From the NCBI RefSeq assembly GCF_016654115.1, contig NZ_JAEQAZ010000018.1, positions 1 through 64,000 of the forward strand: a stretch of DNA of 64,000 nt, in the 5' to 3' direction. Of the stretch, positions 25,657 to 34,065 are shown piece by piece. Made by a program: the position numbers and the translations under genes. The DNA is from Streptomyces sp. MBT53 (GTDB lineage: Bacteria > Actinomycetota > Actinomycetes > Streptomycetales > Streptomycetaceae). Numbering within the stretch: position 1 is the first letter of the stretch; each line of letters opens with the position of its first letter. Under the pieces are notes generated by a model. The model saw only the letters and a program-made list of their open reading frames with translations. It was not told where the DNA came from and ran no database searches.

Positions 25657-26739
25657 GTGCGTTCCCTGCCGCCCGGGCGGATCAGCGGCCCGGTCAGGAC
25701 TCTGGTCGTGGCGCTGGTCGTGCCCCTGCGGGGTCCGGCGGGAGTCTTCGGTCCGTCCTGCGAACTGGCCGCGCAGCTTGCCGTGGAGGAACTCAACGCC
25801 ACGGGCGGGGTGTTGGGCCGCGAGGTCCGGCTGATCGTGGTGGACGGCGGCGCCCCGGCGGAGCAAGTGGCCGCCGAGGTCGAGGTGTTGGTGTCGATGC
25901 GCGCGGTCGACGCGGTGGTCGGCTGGCACACCTCGGCGGTCCGCAAGGCGCTGGTGCCGCGCATCGCGGGCCGGGTGCCGTACGTCTACACCGCGCAGTA
26001 CGAGGGCGGCGAGCGCACGCCCGGCGTGTTCCTGACCGGCGAGACCGATGCGGCCCAACTCATGCCCGCGATGCGCCTGTTGGCGGAGGAGACGGGCGCG
26101 CGACGCTGGTGCACGGTGGGCAACGACTACGTGTGGCCGCGCGTCACCGCACGGGCCGCGCGCCGCTACGCCCGGGAGTGCGGCGGCCGGGTCCGCGACG
26201 AGATCTTCGTCCCGCTGGGCACCTACGAGTTCGGCCCGGTCCTGCGCCGCGTCGAGCGCTGCGAGGCGGACGCCGTACTGATGCTGCTCGTCGGGGACGA
26301 CGCGGCACGCTTCAACAGGGCCTTCGCCGCCCATGGGTTGCACCAGCGCTGTCTGCGGCTGAGCACCCACATGGACGAGAACATCCTGCTGGCCACCGGC
26401 GCGGAGGCCACCGAGGGACTGTGGGCGGCGGCCGGCTACTTCGAGACCCTCGCCACCGCCGAAAGCCTTGATTTCAGCGGGCGTTACGCGGCCCGCTTCG
26501 GCGTGGAGGCACCCGTCGTGGGCAGCCTCGGCGAGTCGTGCTTCGAAGGCGTACGGCTGCTGGCGGCACTGGCGGAGCGGGCGCGGTCGCTCGATGTGGG
26601 CGCCATGTGCGCGCTCGGCGGCACGGTTTCGTACGAGGGCCCGAGAGGCGTACTGCGCCTGCACGGCAATCACCTCCGCCAACGGCTGTATCTGGCGCGG
26701 GCGGACGCCTTCGACTTCGACATCGTCGCCCAACTCTGA
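25657..26739 (+). CDS. Cytosolic AmiC/urea-type substrate-binding protein
   Basis: 360-aa type-1 periplasmic-binding fold of the branched-chain amino acid/urea/amide class (Peripla_BP_6): VPLRGPAGVFGPSCELAAQL, LNATGGVLGREVRLIVVDGG, VDAVVGWHTSAVRKALVP, and the long second lobe. It has no signal peptide or lipobox, so it acts in the cytoplasm, as AmiC does when it senses amides and controls an antiterminator. The GTG at 25657 follows GGAGGTGG. An NCS1 permease follows 213 bp downstream in the same direction, which suggests a sensor for a nucleobase-, hydantoin- or amide-type compound. Confidence 0.85.
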   Translation: MRSLPPGRISGPVRTLVVALVVPLRGPAGVFGPSCELAAQLAVEELNATGGVLGREVRLIVVDGGAPAEQVAAEVEVLVSMRAVDAVVGWHTSAVRKALVPRIAGRVPYVYTAQYEGGERTPGVFLTGETDAAQLMPAMRLLAEETGARRWCTVGNDYVWPRVTARAARRYARECGGRVRDEIFVPLGTYEFGPVLRRVERCEADAVLMLLVGDDAARFNRAFAAHGLHQRCLRLSTHMDENILLATGAEATEGLWAAAGYFETLATAESLDFSGRYAARFGVEAPVVGSLGESCFEGVRLLAALAERARSLDVGAMCALGGTVSYEGPRGVLRLHGNHLRQRLYLARADAFDFDIVAQL

Positions 26740-26769
26740 CCTCCCCCACCTGCCAGGACCGAGGCTACC

Positions 26770-26796
26770 TTCCCGCAGGAATAGTTTCCACAGGAA
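26770..26796. promoter_or_regulatory. Tandem TTCC/GGAA dyads upstream of NCS1 permease
   Basis: TTCCCGCAGGAA (26770-26781) and TTCCACAGGAA (26786-26796) repeat the same half-site pair with 16-bp phasing. They sit at the start of an AT-rich 213-bp leader before the GTG at 26953. Tandem dyads are consistent with cooperative binding of a regulator. Confidence 0.4.
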
Positions 26797-26952
26797 GTAT
26801 CAATTAAATCTACGCGCGTCGCCAAAAGAATTTTGAAAGGTCTCTCATTTAAAGCGTCCGAAACGGCCGGGAAACAATTCGGCGTGACTCTTCCGTCCAA
26901 CTCCCCCGGGCCGTCCGGGAGATGACCCACACCCGTGGAAGAGGGAAGTGTC

Positions 26953-28650
26953 GTGACGGAGATCGTCGACAAAGAGGCGCCGGCAACGGCTGCCGGACGG
27001 ACCTACAACGACTGGGCGCAGAACGACACGCTGGAGGACTACTCGCTGCGCTACGCGCCGAAGTCCTTCCGGCGCTGGACGCCGTACGTGGTGGCCACCA
27101 CCGCGCTCGGCGGCATCGCGTACCTCGCCGACTTCGCCATCGGCGGCTCGATCGCGATCTCGAACGGCTTCTCCAGCGCCATGGTGGCGATCCTGGCGGC
27201 GGCGGTGACGATCTTCCTCACCGGCATCCCGATCTCGTACTACTCGGCCAAGTACTCGATCGACATGGACCTGTTGACCCGGGGCGCGGGCTTCGGCTAC
27301 CTCGGCTCGACCCTCACGTCGGTGATCTACGCCAGCTTCACCTTCATCTTCTTCGCCCTAGAGGGCTCGATCATGGCGCAGGCCCTGGACCTGGGCCTCC
27401 ACATCCCCCTGGCCGTCGGCTACTTGATCTGCTCGCTGATCATCCTGCCGCTGGTGATCTACGGCATGACCGCGCTCTCCAAGATGCAGGTGTGGACGCA
27501 GCCGGTGTGGCTGGTGCTGATGGTCGCGCCGTTCGTGTCCATCGCGATCCAGGAGCCGGGCAAGTTCTCGCAGTTCACGCACTTCGCGGGCAACTCCCCC
27601 ACCGGGTCCAGCATCAGCATGCTCGGGGTCGGTGCGGGCGCCGGTGTGGCGCTGTCGCTGATCGCGCAGATCGGTGAGCAGGTCGACTATCTGCGCTTCA
27701 TGCCCGACAAGACCCCGCAGAACGCCAAGAAGTGGTGGGGCGCGGTGCTCTCCGCCGGTCCCGGCTGGGTGATCCTCGGTGCGGCGAAGCAGATGGGCGG
27801 CGCGTTCCTGGCCTTCTACATCGCCGGCAGCGTCGGTCTGGCCAAGGCCAACGAGCCCATCCAGCAGTACGTGCACGGCTTCAAGACCTTCGCCGCCCCG
27901 GTCGCCCTGGGCCTGGCCACGTTCTTCGTGATCCTCTCCCAGATAAAGATCAACTCGACGAACGCGTACTCCGGTTCGCTGTCCTGGTCGAACTTCTTCT
28001 CCCGCCTGACACACCGTCACCCGGGCCGCGTGGTCTACATCTTCCTCAACGTCGGCATCGCCCTGGCCCTGATGGAGGGCGGCGTCTTCGGCTTCCTCAA
28101 CACGGTCCTCGGCTTCTACTCCAACGTGGCGATCGCCTGGATCGGCGCGGTAGTTGCCGACCTCGTCATCAACAAGCCGCTCAAACTAAGCCCGTCCTAC
28201 ATCGAGTTCAAGCGCGCCCACCTCTACAACTTCAACCCGGTCGGCTTCGGCTCGATGCTCATCGCCTCGGCCGTCTCCATCGCCGCGTACTTCGAGGCGT
28301 TCGGCGACTACGGCAAGGCGTACTCCCCCTTCATCGCCCTGTTCCTGGCGATGGTCCTCTCGCCCCTGTTCGCGTACCTCACCAAGGGCAAGTACTACAT
28401 CGCCCGTCTCGACGACCTGGAGGAGCCGCTGCTGGGCCCCGACGGGCTGCCTTCGGCCGTGGAGCTGACCTGCACGGTCTGCGCGACGGCCTTCGAGCGC
28501 CCCGACGTGGCCAACTGCCCCTTCCACTCCGGCCCGATCTGCTCCCTCTGCTGCAGCCTGGACAAGGACTGCCACGACTCCTGCAAGACCGGCCCCGGCG
28601 CCACCGGCCCGGTCGACCTCGCGATGCCCGCCGTACGCTCGGCCGACTGA
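26953..28650 (+). CDS. NCS1-family permease with cysteine-rich C-terminal tail
   Basis: 565-aa membrane transporter with about 12 helices of the nucleobase:cation symporter-1 fold (YNDWAQNDTLEDYSLRYAPK at the start, FAIGGSIAIS, LLTRGAGFGYLGS, SQIKINSTNAYSGSLSW), for purines, pyrimidines, hydantoins or allantoin. Beyond the last helix, residues 507-544 hold eight Cys: CTVC, NCPFHSGPICSLCC and CHDSCK, which could bind zinc. I recall similar segments in NCS1 or SSS domains fused to histidine kinases; here the protein stops 21 residues later with no kinase. The GTG at 26953 (after GAGGGAAG) is preferred to a GTG six codons earlier. Confidence 0.9.
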   Translation: MTEIVDKEAPATAAGRTYNDWAQNDTLEDYSLRYAPKSFRRWTPYVVATTALGGIAYLADFAIGGSIAISNGFSSAMVAILAAAVTIFLTGIPISYYSAKYSIDMDLLTRGAGFGYLGSTLTSVIYASFTFIFFALEGSIMAQALDLGLHIPLAVGYLICSLIILPLVIYGMTALSKMQVWTQPVWLVLMVAPFVSIAIQEPGKFSQFTHFAGNSPTGSSISMLGVGAGAGVALSLIAQIGEQVDYLRFMPDKTPQNAKKWWGAVLSAGPGWVILGAAKQMGGAFLAFYIAGSVGLAKANEPIQQYVHGFKTFAAPVALGLATFFVILSQIKINSTNAYSGSLSWSNFFSRLTHRHPGRVVYIFLNVGIALALMEGGVFGFLNTVLGFYSNVAIAWIGAVVADLVINKPLKLSPSYIEFKRAHLYNFNPVGFGSMLIASAVSIAAYFEAFGDYGKAYSPFIALFLAMVLSPLFAYLTKGKYYIARLDDLEEPLLGPDGLPSAVELTCTVCATAFERPDVANCPFHSGPICSLCCSLDKDCHDSCKTGPGATGPVDLAMPAVRSAD

Positions 28651-28663
28651 CCCACCGCGTCCC

Positions 28664-28705
28664 CGACGCTCCGGCCCGCGTCCCGCGACACGGGCCGGAG
28701 CGTCG
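28664..28705. terminator. Hairpin terminator after NCS1 permease
   Basis: Perfect 15-bp arms (28664-28678 and 28691-28705, CGACGCTCCGGCCCG) with a 12-nt loop lie 14 bp after the permease stop. GC-rich hairpins without a T-run are normal Streptomyces terminators. Confidence 0.75.
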
Positions 28706-28742
28706 CGCGTGAGCGGCCCCGCCGATCGGGAGAATCACCCCC

Positions 28743-29771
28743 ATGACCTCCCACGATCTCGTCACCCGCGCCCGACGACTGGCGGACGACCTCCTCGCCC
28801 CGCGCGCCGAACAGGTGGACCAGGAGGGCGTACCGGCGAGCCACATCGAGGCGATCAAACAGTCCGGCCTGCTGGGCGTCAGCGCCCCCGTGGCCTACGG
28901 CGGCTCGGCGGCCCCCGGCGCGGTGGCGCGCGAGACGGCGGAGATCCTGGCCGGGGCGTGCTGTTCCACCTGGTTCGTGCAGACGCAGCACCACACGCCC
29001 GTCATGACCTTGGCGAAGAGCGAACTGCCCGTGCGGGAAAGGCTGTTGGGCCCGCTCTCGCGAGGTGAGCTGATGTCCGGGGTGGCGTACGCGCATCTGC
29101 GGGCGTATCCCCGGATCCCGGTGCGGGTGTCGCGGGAGCGGGGCGGCTGGCGGTTCGACGGGACGGTGCCCTGGTACACGGGCTGGGGCCTGAACGACGT
29201 GATGCTGCTCGCGGGGGTGACGGACGCGGACGAGGCGCTGTTCGCGTTCACCGAGGCGCGGGAGCAACCCGGCCTGCGGTCCTCGACTCCGATGCGGCTG
29301 GCGGCACTTACCGCGTCCCGGACGGTGTCGCTGGAGCTGGACGGTCTGTGGCTCCCCCAAGAGGCGGTGGCCCTGCACGTGCCGTACGCACAGTGGGCGG
29401 AGGCGGACCGCCCGAAGCCGACGAACGCGGCACCGGCGGTGTTCGGAGTCGCGGCGGCGGCGCTCGCCCTGCTGGACGAGAACACCGCAGCCCCGCTCCG
29501 CTCCCGACTCGACGAGGTACGCGAACAGGCCTACGCCCTGGCCGAACACCCGGTGCCGCACGAGCACTTGGCCGAGCGGCTGGCGCTCAGGACACAGGCG
29601 TACGAGGTGCTGATGACGGCCACGACGGCGGCCGTGGTTGCCGGGGGCGGCAGATCCCTGTCCTTGACGAGCAGGGCCCAACGCCTCGCGCGCGAAGCCC
29701 TGTTCCTGCTGGTTCAGGGCCAGACGGCGGAGTCGAGAGCGGCCCACTTGAAAGTACTGGCCGACGCGTAA
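28743..29771 (+). CDS. Acyl-CoA dehydrogenase-like flavoprotein
   Basis: 342 aa, slightly short for the family. The N-terminal helical domain (IEAIKQSGLLGVSAPVAYGG), the middle beta domain (GVAYAHLRAYPRIPV, WRFDGTVPWYTGWGLNDVML) and the C-terminal helical domain are recognisable. The WYTGWG core and the absence of a clear catalytic Glu suggest the branch of flavin-dependent monooxygenases or oxidases (HpaB/DszC-like) rather than a true acyl-CoA dehydrogenase. The ATG follows GGGAGAAT. It is isolated by the hairpin upstream and precedes an acetyltransferase gene by 86 bp. Confidence 0.82.
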   Translation: MTSHDLVTRARRLADDLLAPRAEQVDQEGVPASHIEAIKQSGLLGVSAPVAYGGSAAPGAVARETAEILAGACCSTWFVQTQHHTPVMTLAKSELPVRERLLGPLSRGELMSGVAYAHLRAYPRIPVRVSRERGGWRFDGTVPWYTGWGLNDVMLLAGVTDADEALFAFTEAREQPGLRSSTPMRLAALTASRTVSLELDGLWLPQEAVALHVPYAQWAEADRPKPTNAAPAVFGVAAAALALLDENTAAPLRSRLDEVREQAYALAEHPVPHEHLAERLALRTQAYEVLMTATTAAVVAGGGRSLSLTSRAQRLAREALFLLVQGQTAESRAAHLKVLADA

Positions 29772-29857
29772 TTCGCTTGACCCGGTCGCGGAGCGACGCT
29801 GCACTGTGGCGGGGCATCACGGGACGTGGTGCCGGTATCCCCGGGGAGGCAGCGACA

Positions 29858-31093
29858 GTGGTGGAGATCCGTCCCACGACCGACGAGGACCTGGACGTGT
29901 TCGTCGACACGCTCCATGCCGCCTTCGGGCTCTTCCCGGAGACCCCGACCGACGGGGGCGGCCTCTGGTGGTCGGCGCTCGAAATGGACCGCTGTCTGCT
30001 CGCCACGACGGCGGACGGCCGGACCGTCGGGACCGCCGGCGCGCACTCCTTTGAGCTCACGCTGCCCGGCGAGATCGTCGTCCCGGTCGGCGGGGTGACC
30101 GCCGTCGGCGTTCTGGCCTCGCACCGGCGTCAGGGTGTGCTCAGCGCGATGATGCGCCATCAGCTCACCGAGCTGCGGTCCCGCGGGGAGGCCCTCTCCG
30201 TGCTGCTGGCCTCCGAGGCCCTGATCTACCGCAGGTTCGGCTACGGACCGGCGACCTACACGCAGCGCCTGACGGTGCCGCGCCACCGGGCCGCCCTCAC
30301 CCCGCCCCGGGCGCGCGACACGGTCGGCGGCTCGGCGTCCGACTCGGCTTCCGGCTCGGTCGAGTTGCTGCCCCGCGCCAAGTGCGGCGACATCCTGGAA
30401 GAGGTCTACGACCGCTACCGCCGCGCGCAGCCCGGCGCGCTGTCCCGGCCGCACCGCTGGTGGGCCCTGCGCGCGGGGCAGCCCCCGATCTCGCCGAAGC
30501 CGCGCTATGTCGCCGTCCACCGAGACGCCGACGGGGTCCCGGACGGCTACGCCAGCTATGCGCTCGGTGAATCCAAAACCCTGACCGTGGACGAGACCAT
30601 CGCCACCGATGACGCCGTCTTCACGGCGCTGGCCCGGTTCGTGCTCGGCCACGACCTGGTCGATCAGGTGGTGTTCAGGCACTTCCCGCCCGGCCACCCG
30701 CTGCGCTGGCAGCTCACGGACTTCCGCGCCGGAGAGGTGAGCGGCGACACCGACTGGCTCTGGGTACGGCTGCTGGACGTCCCGCGTGCGCTGACCGCGC
30801 GCGGCTGGTCGACGGACGGCGAGCTGGTCCTCGCCGTCGACGACCCGTTCCTCGAGGAGCACGGCCGCTACCTGCTCACCGTTCGGGACGGCAAGGCCGA
30901 CTGCGTCCTCACCGGCAGGGAGCCCGATCTGTCCATGGACATCAGCGACCTGGGCTCGGTCTACCTCGGCGGCACCGCCCCGAGCACGCTCGTGCGAGCC
31001 GGTCACATCCGGGCCCACCGCCCGGGCGCGGCCACCCTCGCCGACGCGCTCTTCCGGGCCGATCGCTCCCCGCACTGCCTGCACTGGTTCTGA
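29858..31093 (+). CDS. Eis-like GNAT N-acetyltransferase
   Basis: 411-aa protein of the enhanced-intracellular-survival type: an N-terminal GNAT domain (VGGVTAVGVLASHRRQGVLS, the acetyl-CoA P-loop region), a second GNAT-like domain and a C-terminal SCP2-like domain (DISDLGSVYLGGTAPSTLVR). It ends in the typical CLHWF, whose terminal carboxylate is catalytic in Eis (family knowledge). The GTG at 29858 lies 8 nt after GGGGAGG; a second GTG follows directly. Eis enzymes acetylate aminoglycosides and other amines at several positions; the natural substrate is unknown. Confidence 0.92.
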   Translation: MVEIRPTTDEDLDVFVDTLHAAFGLFPETPTDGGGLWWSALEMDRCLLATTADGRTVGTAGAHSFELTLPGEIVVPVGGVTAVGVLASHRRQGVLSAMMRHQLTELRSRGEALSVLLASEALIYRRFGYGPATYTQRLTVPRHRAALTPPRARDTVGGSASDSASGSVELLPRAKCGDILEEVYDRYRRAQPGALSRPHRWWALRAGQPPISPKPRYVAVHRDADGVPDGYASYALGESKTLTVDETIATDDAVFTALARFVLGHDLVDQVVFRHFPPGHPLRWQLTDFRAGEVSGDTDWLWVRLLDVPRALTARGWSTDGELVLAVDDPFLEEHGRYLLTVRDGKADCVLTGREPDLSMDISDLGSVYLGGTAPSTLVRAGHIRAHRPGAATLADALFRADRSPHCLHWF

Positions 31094-31100
31094 CCACAGG

Positions 31101-32243
31101 TCAACTGGCGAACGGCACCTGTGCCTCGGCAGGCTTCTGCCCGCCCACCGGGTGCCGCCAGATACCCTCCGCGGCCAGCCTCGGCAACACCCCTTCCCCG
31201 AACCAGTACGCCTCCTCCAGGTGCGGATACCCGGACAGCACGAACTCCTCGATGCCCAGGGCCGCGTACTCCTTGATCCGCTCGGCGACCTCTTCGTGGC
31301 TGCCGACCAGAGCCGTTCCCGCTCCACCCCGGACCAGTCCGATCCCGGCCCACAGGTTGGGGTGGATCTCCAGCCCGTCCCGGCCGCCCCCGTGCAGGGC
31401 CAGCATCCGCTGCTGCCCTTCGGACTCGCTCCGCGCGAGCCCGGCTTGCACGGACTTCACGGTGTCGGGGTCGAACCCTTCGAGCAGCCGGTTCGCCTCG
31501 GCCCAGGCCTCCGCCGACGTGTCACGCGTGATCACATGCAGCCGGATGCCGAACCGAAGCGTCCGCCCCTCCTTCGCCGCCAGCCCCCTGATCCACGCGA
31601 TCTTCTCGGCGACCTGAGCGGGCGGCTCGCCCCAAGTGAGGTACACGTCCACGTACTTCGCGGCGATCTCGCCCGCGATCGGCGACGATCCCCCGAAGTA
31701 CACCTCGGGCACCGGCTCGGGCAACCGCGCCAACTTCGCGTCCTCGACGCGCAGATGCTCGCCGGACAGGTCCACGGTCTTGCCGTCCCACAACTGCCGG
31801 ACGATCTCCAGGAATTCGCCGGTACGGCGGTACCGGTCGTCCTTGTCGAGGAAGTCCCCGTAGGCCCGCTGCTCGTGGCTCTCGCCGCCGGTGACGACGT
31901 TGAGCAACAGCCGTCCGCCGGACTGCCGTTGGAACGTGGACGCCATCTGCGCGGCGAGCGTCGGCGAGACGAAGCCGGGCCGGAAGGCGACCAGGAACTT
32001 CAGGCGTTCCGTGTGCTGGCTGACCATGGCGGTGGTCAGCCACGCGTCCTCGCACCAGGCGCCGGTGGGCGTGAGAGCGCCCACGAATCCCAGATCCTCC
32101 GCCGCGCGGGCGATCTGGCTCAGATAGGCGACCGTCGGCGGCCGGTCCCGTCCGGAGGCGGTGGCGGGGGTGCCGTGACCGCCGCCGACGACATGGCGGC
32201 TGTCCCCGTTGGTGGGGAGGAACCAGTGGAAGGTGAGGGACAC
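31101..32243 (-). CDS. ssuD: SsuD-like FMNH2-dependent alkanesulfonate monooxygenase
   Basis: 380-aa bacterial-luciferase-fold enzyme that splits alkanesulfonates to aldehyde and sulfite with reduced FMN and oxygen. The motifs HWFLPTNGDSRHVVGG, FLVAFRPGFVSPTLAAQMAS, RLLLNVVTGGESHEQRAYGD and VYFGGSSPIAGEIAAKYVDV are diagnostic. The GTG at 32243 lies 8 nt after GGAG; a frame extension upstream has no coding character. Last gene of a four-gene sulfur operon; the SsuE-like reductase two genes upstream should supply FMNH2. Confidence 0.93.
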   Translation of the reverse strand: MSLTFHWFLPTNGDSRHVVGGGHGTPATASGRDRPPTVAYLSQIARAAEDLGFVGALTPTGAWCEDAWLTTAMVSQHTERLKFLVAFRPGFVSPTLAAQMASTFQRQSGGRLLLNVVTGGESHEQRAYGDFLDKDDRYRRTGEFLEIVRQLWDGKTVDLSGEHLRVEDAKLARLPEPVPEVYFGGSSPIAGEIAAKYVDVYLTWGEPPAQVAEKIAWIRGLAAKEGRTLRFGIRLHVITRDTSAEAWAEANRLLEGFDPDTVKSVQAGLARSESEGQQRMLALHGGGRDGLEIHPNLWAGIGLVRGGAGTALVGSHEEVAERIKEYAALGIEEFVLSGYPHLEEAYWFGEGVLPRLAAEGIWRHPVGGQKPAEAQVPFAS

Positions 32244-32278
32244 GTGGGGTTCTCCGATCCGGACTGTCCTGAAGGCGG

Positions 32279-33475
32279 TTAGAGGAGGCCGTGGCGGGGC
32301 GGCCTGGTGCCGTTGAGCAGGTACCTGCCGATGTGCTGGATCTTCCAGCGCGCCGGGTCGTGCAGTGTGTGGGTGCGGGCGTCCCGCCAATGGCGGTGCA
32401 GGTTCAGCGAGTTGAGGGCCGAGCGGGTGCCCGCCACCTCGAACAGGGCGCCCGCCACCTCCACGGCCGTCTGCGCCGCGTGCACCTTGGCCGCCGCCAC
32501 CGCGATGGAGGCCTCCGCCGCCGAGTCGTCGGTCAGGTTGGCGCGCGCGGCGTCCACGGCCCGGGCCGCCTGGATCAGCAGGGCCTCGGACGCCCGTACC
32601 TGGATGGCGAGTTCACCGAACCGCTGGATCAGCAGCGGGTCTTCGGCGGCGGTGTCCACCCCGCTCTCGAACCACGGGCGGCTCTTCGTCCGTACGAACT
32701 CGGCCGCTTCGGCCAGGGCTCCGCCGGCGATTCCGGCGTCGATGGCCGCGTGGAGCAACTGGGCCACGGCGCCATGGAGTTGGGGGCCCTCGAAGGTGAG
32801 GTGGTGGGGCAGGACCCGGTCCGCCGGGACGGAGACCGCCTCCAGCCGGACCGTGCCGCTGGCCGTCGTACGCTGGCCCATTCCGTCCCAGTCGTCGACG
32901 ACCGTGACGCCCTCGGCGTCGCTCGGGACGTACGCGACATGCAGGTTGTCGTCCTCGGTGCGGGCGAGGACGGGGATCCAGTCGGCGAAGAGGGCGCCGG
33001 TGGAGTAGTGCTTGACGCCGGTCAACTCGTAGGAGCCGTCGGGCCGGCGTGCCAGCCGGGTGCGGATGTCCTGGACGTGTTTGGTGCCGGCCTCCGACTG
33101 GGCGTTGCCGAAGCGGCGGCCCGCAAGGAGTTCGGTGAAGAAGAACTTCCGCTGGTCCGGGGTGCCCTGACGGCGGATCACGTTGACGTAGGCGAAGTGG
33201 CTCTGCGGGATCTGGGCGAGGCTTCCGTCTGCGGAGCCGAGCAGGCGGAAGATCTCGGCGAGGGTCCCGGAGCTCACGTCGGCGCCGCCGTACTCGGCGG
33301 GCACGGTGACGGCGAGCAGCCCGGAGTCGGAGAGCCGGTCCAACTCGGCGCGCGGGAGCCTGCGTTCGCTGTCGCGGGCGGAGGCTCCGGCGCGGAACTC
33401 GTCGGCGAGCGCGGCGGCGAGGACGAGGGCCTCGGCGTCGTCGGCGATCACATGAGCGTTCGGACGGGCGGTCAT
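32279..33475 (-). CDS. sfnB: SfnB-family sulfur acquisition oxidoreductase
   Basis: 398-aa acyl-CoA-dehydrogenase-fold flavoprotein of the SfnB/DszC type. The features are LLAVTVPAEYGGADVSSGTL, IPQSHFAYVNVIRRQGTPDQ, RFGNAQSEAGTKHVQDIRT, HYSTGALFADWIPVLA and a C-terminal LHRHWRDARTHTLHDP. Such proteins oxidise organosulfur compounds during sulfur starvation (family knowledge). The ATG at 33475 lies 5 bp after the SsuE stop, so the genes are translationally coupled. The SsuD gene follows 35 bp downstream. Confidence 0.92.
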   Translation of the reverse strand: MTARPNAHVIADDAEALVLAAALADEFRAGASARDSERRLPRAELDRLSDSGLLAVTVPAEYGGADVSSGTLAEIFRLLGSADGSLAQIPQSHFAYVNVIRRQGTPDQRKFFFTELLAGRRFGNAQSEAGTKHVQDIRTRLARRPDGSYELTGVKHYSTGALFADWIPVLARTEDDNLHVAYVPSDAEGVTVVDDWDGMGQRTTASGTVRLEAVSVPADRVLPHHLTFEGPQLHGAVAQLLHAAIDAGIAGGALAEAAEFVRTKSRPWFESGVDTAAEDPLLIQRFGELAIQVRASEALLIQAARAVDAARANLTDDSAAEASIAVAAAKVHAAQTAVEVAGALFEVAGTRSALNSLNLHRHWRDARTHTLHDPARWKIQHIGRYLLNGTRPPRHGLL

Positions 33476-33480
33476 GGTGG

Positions 33481-34035
33481 TCAGCTCGCCGCCGCCAGGA
33501 GCGGGGTGCGGCCGAGGGCCGCCGAGAACTGGTCCACCACCTGCGTGAGCGCCTCGGTGGTGCCCGGGGCCACGGTGAGCGAGCCGTCCTCGTGGGCGGT
33601 GATGTCCTTGTCGAGGGTGAACCAGCCCTGGACTATGTGGGCCGCACCCATGGAGTTCAGGACCGGGCGGAGCGCGTAGTCGATGGCCAGCACATGTGCG
33701 GTGGACCCACCGGTGGCGAGCGGCAGCACGGTCTTGCCGGTGAGGGCGTACTGCGGGAGCAGGTCGAGCAGCGCCTTGAGGACTCCGGAGTAGGAGGCCT
33801 TGTAGACGGGGGTGCCCACGACGACGCCGTCGGCGCGGGCGAAGAGTTCGGTCGCCTCGACGATCGCCGGGTGGCGGAAGTCCGCGCCGAGCAGGGCCTC
33901 GGCGGGGATGGTGCGCACGTCGAGCGGGATCACCTCGTGCCCCTGGGCGATCAGCCGCTTGTCCAGGTGGCGCAGGAGCCGGTTGGTGCGGGAGGAGACG
34001 GAGGGGCTGCCGGAGACGGACAGGACGGTGGCCAT
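33481..34035 (-). CDS. ssuE: NAD(P)H-dependent FMN reductase (SsuE-like)
   Basis: 184-aa flavodoxin-fold reductase with the FMN-phosphate motif SGSPSVSSRTNRLL and the central GTPVYKASYSGVLKALLDLL, including the pi-helix Tyr region typical of SsuE. It should make the FMNH2 used by the two monooxygenases encoded on either side. The ATG at 34035 lies 30 bp downstream of the SfnG-like gene, and its stop is 5 bp before the SfnB start. Confidence 0.93.
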   Translation of the reverse strand: MATVLSVSGSPSVSSRTNRLLRHLDKRLIAQGHEVIPLDVRTIPAEALLGADFRHPAIVEATELFARADGVVVGTPVYKASYSGVLKALLDLLPQYALTGKTVLPLATGGSTAHVLAIDYALRPVLNSMGAAHIVQGWFTLDKDITAHEDGSLTVAPGTTEALTQVVDQFSAALGRTPLLAAAS

Positions 34036-34065
34036 GGGTCCTCTTTCTGGTCTGCTGCGGGGCGA

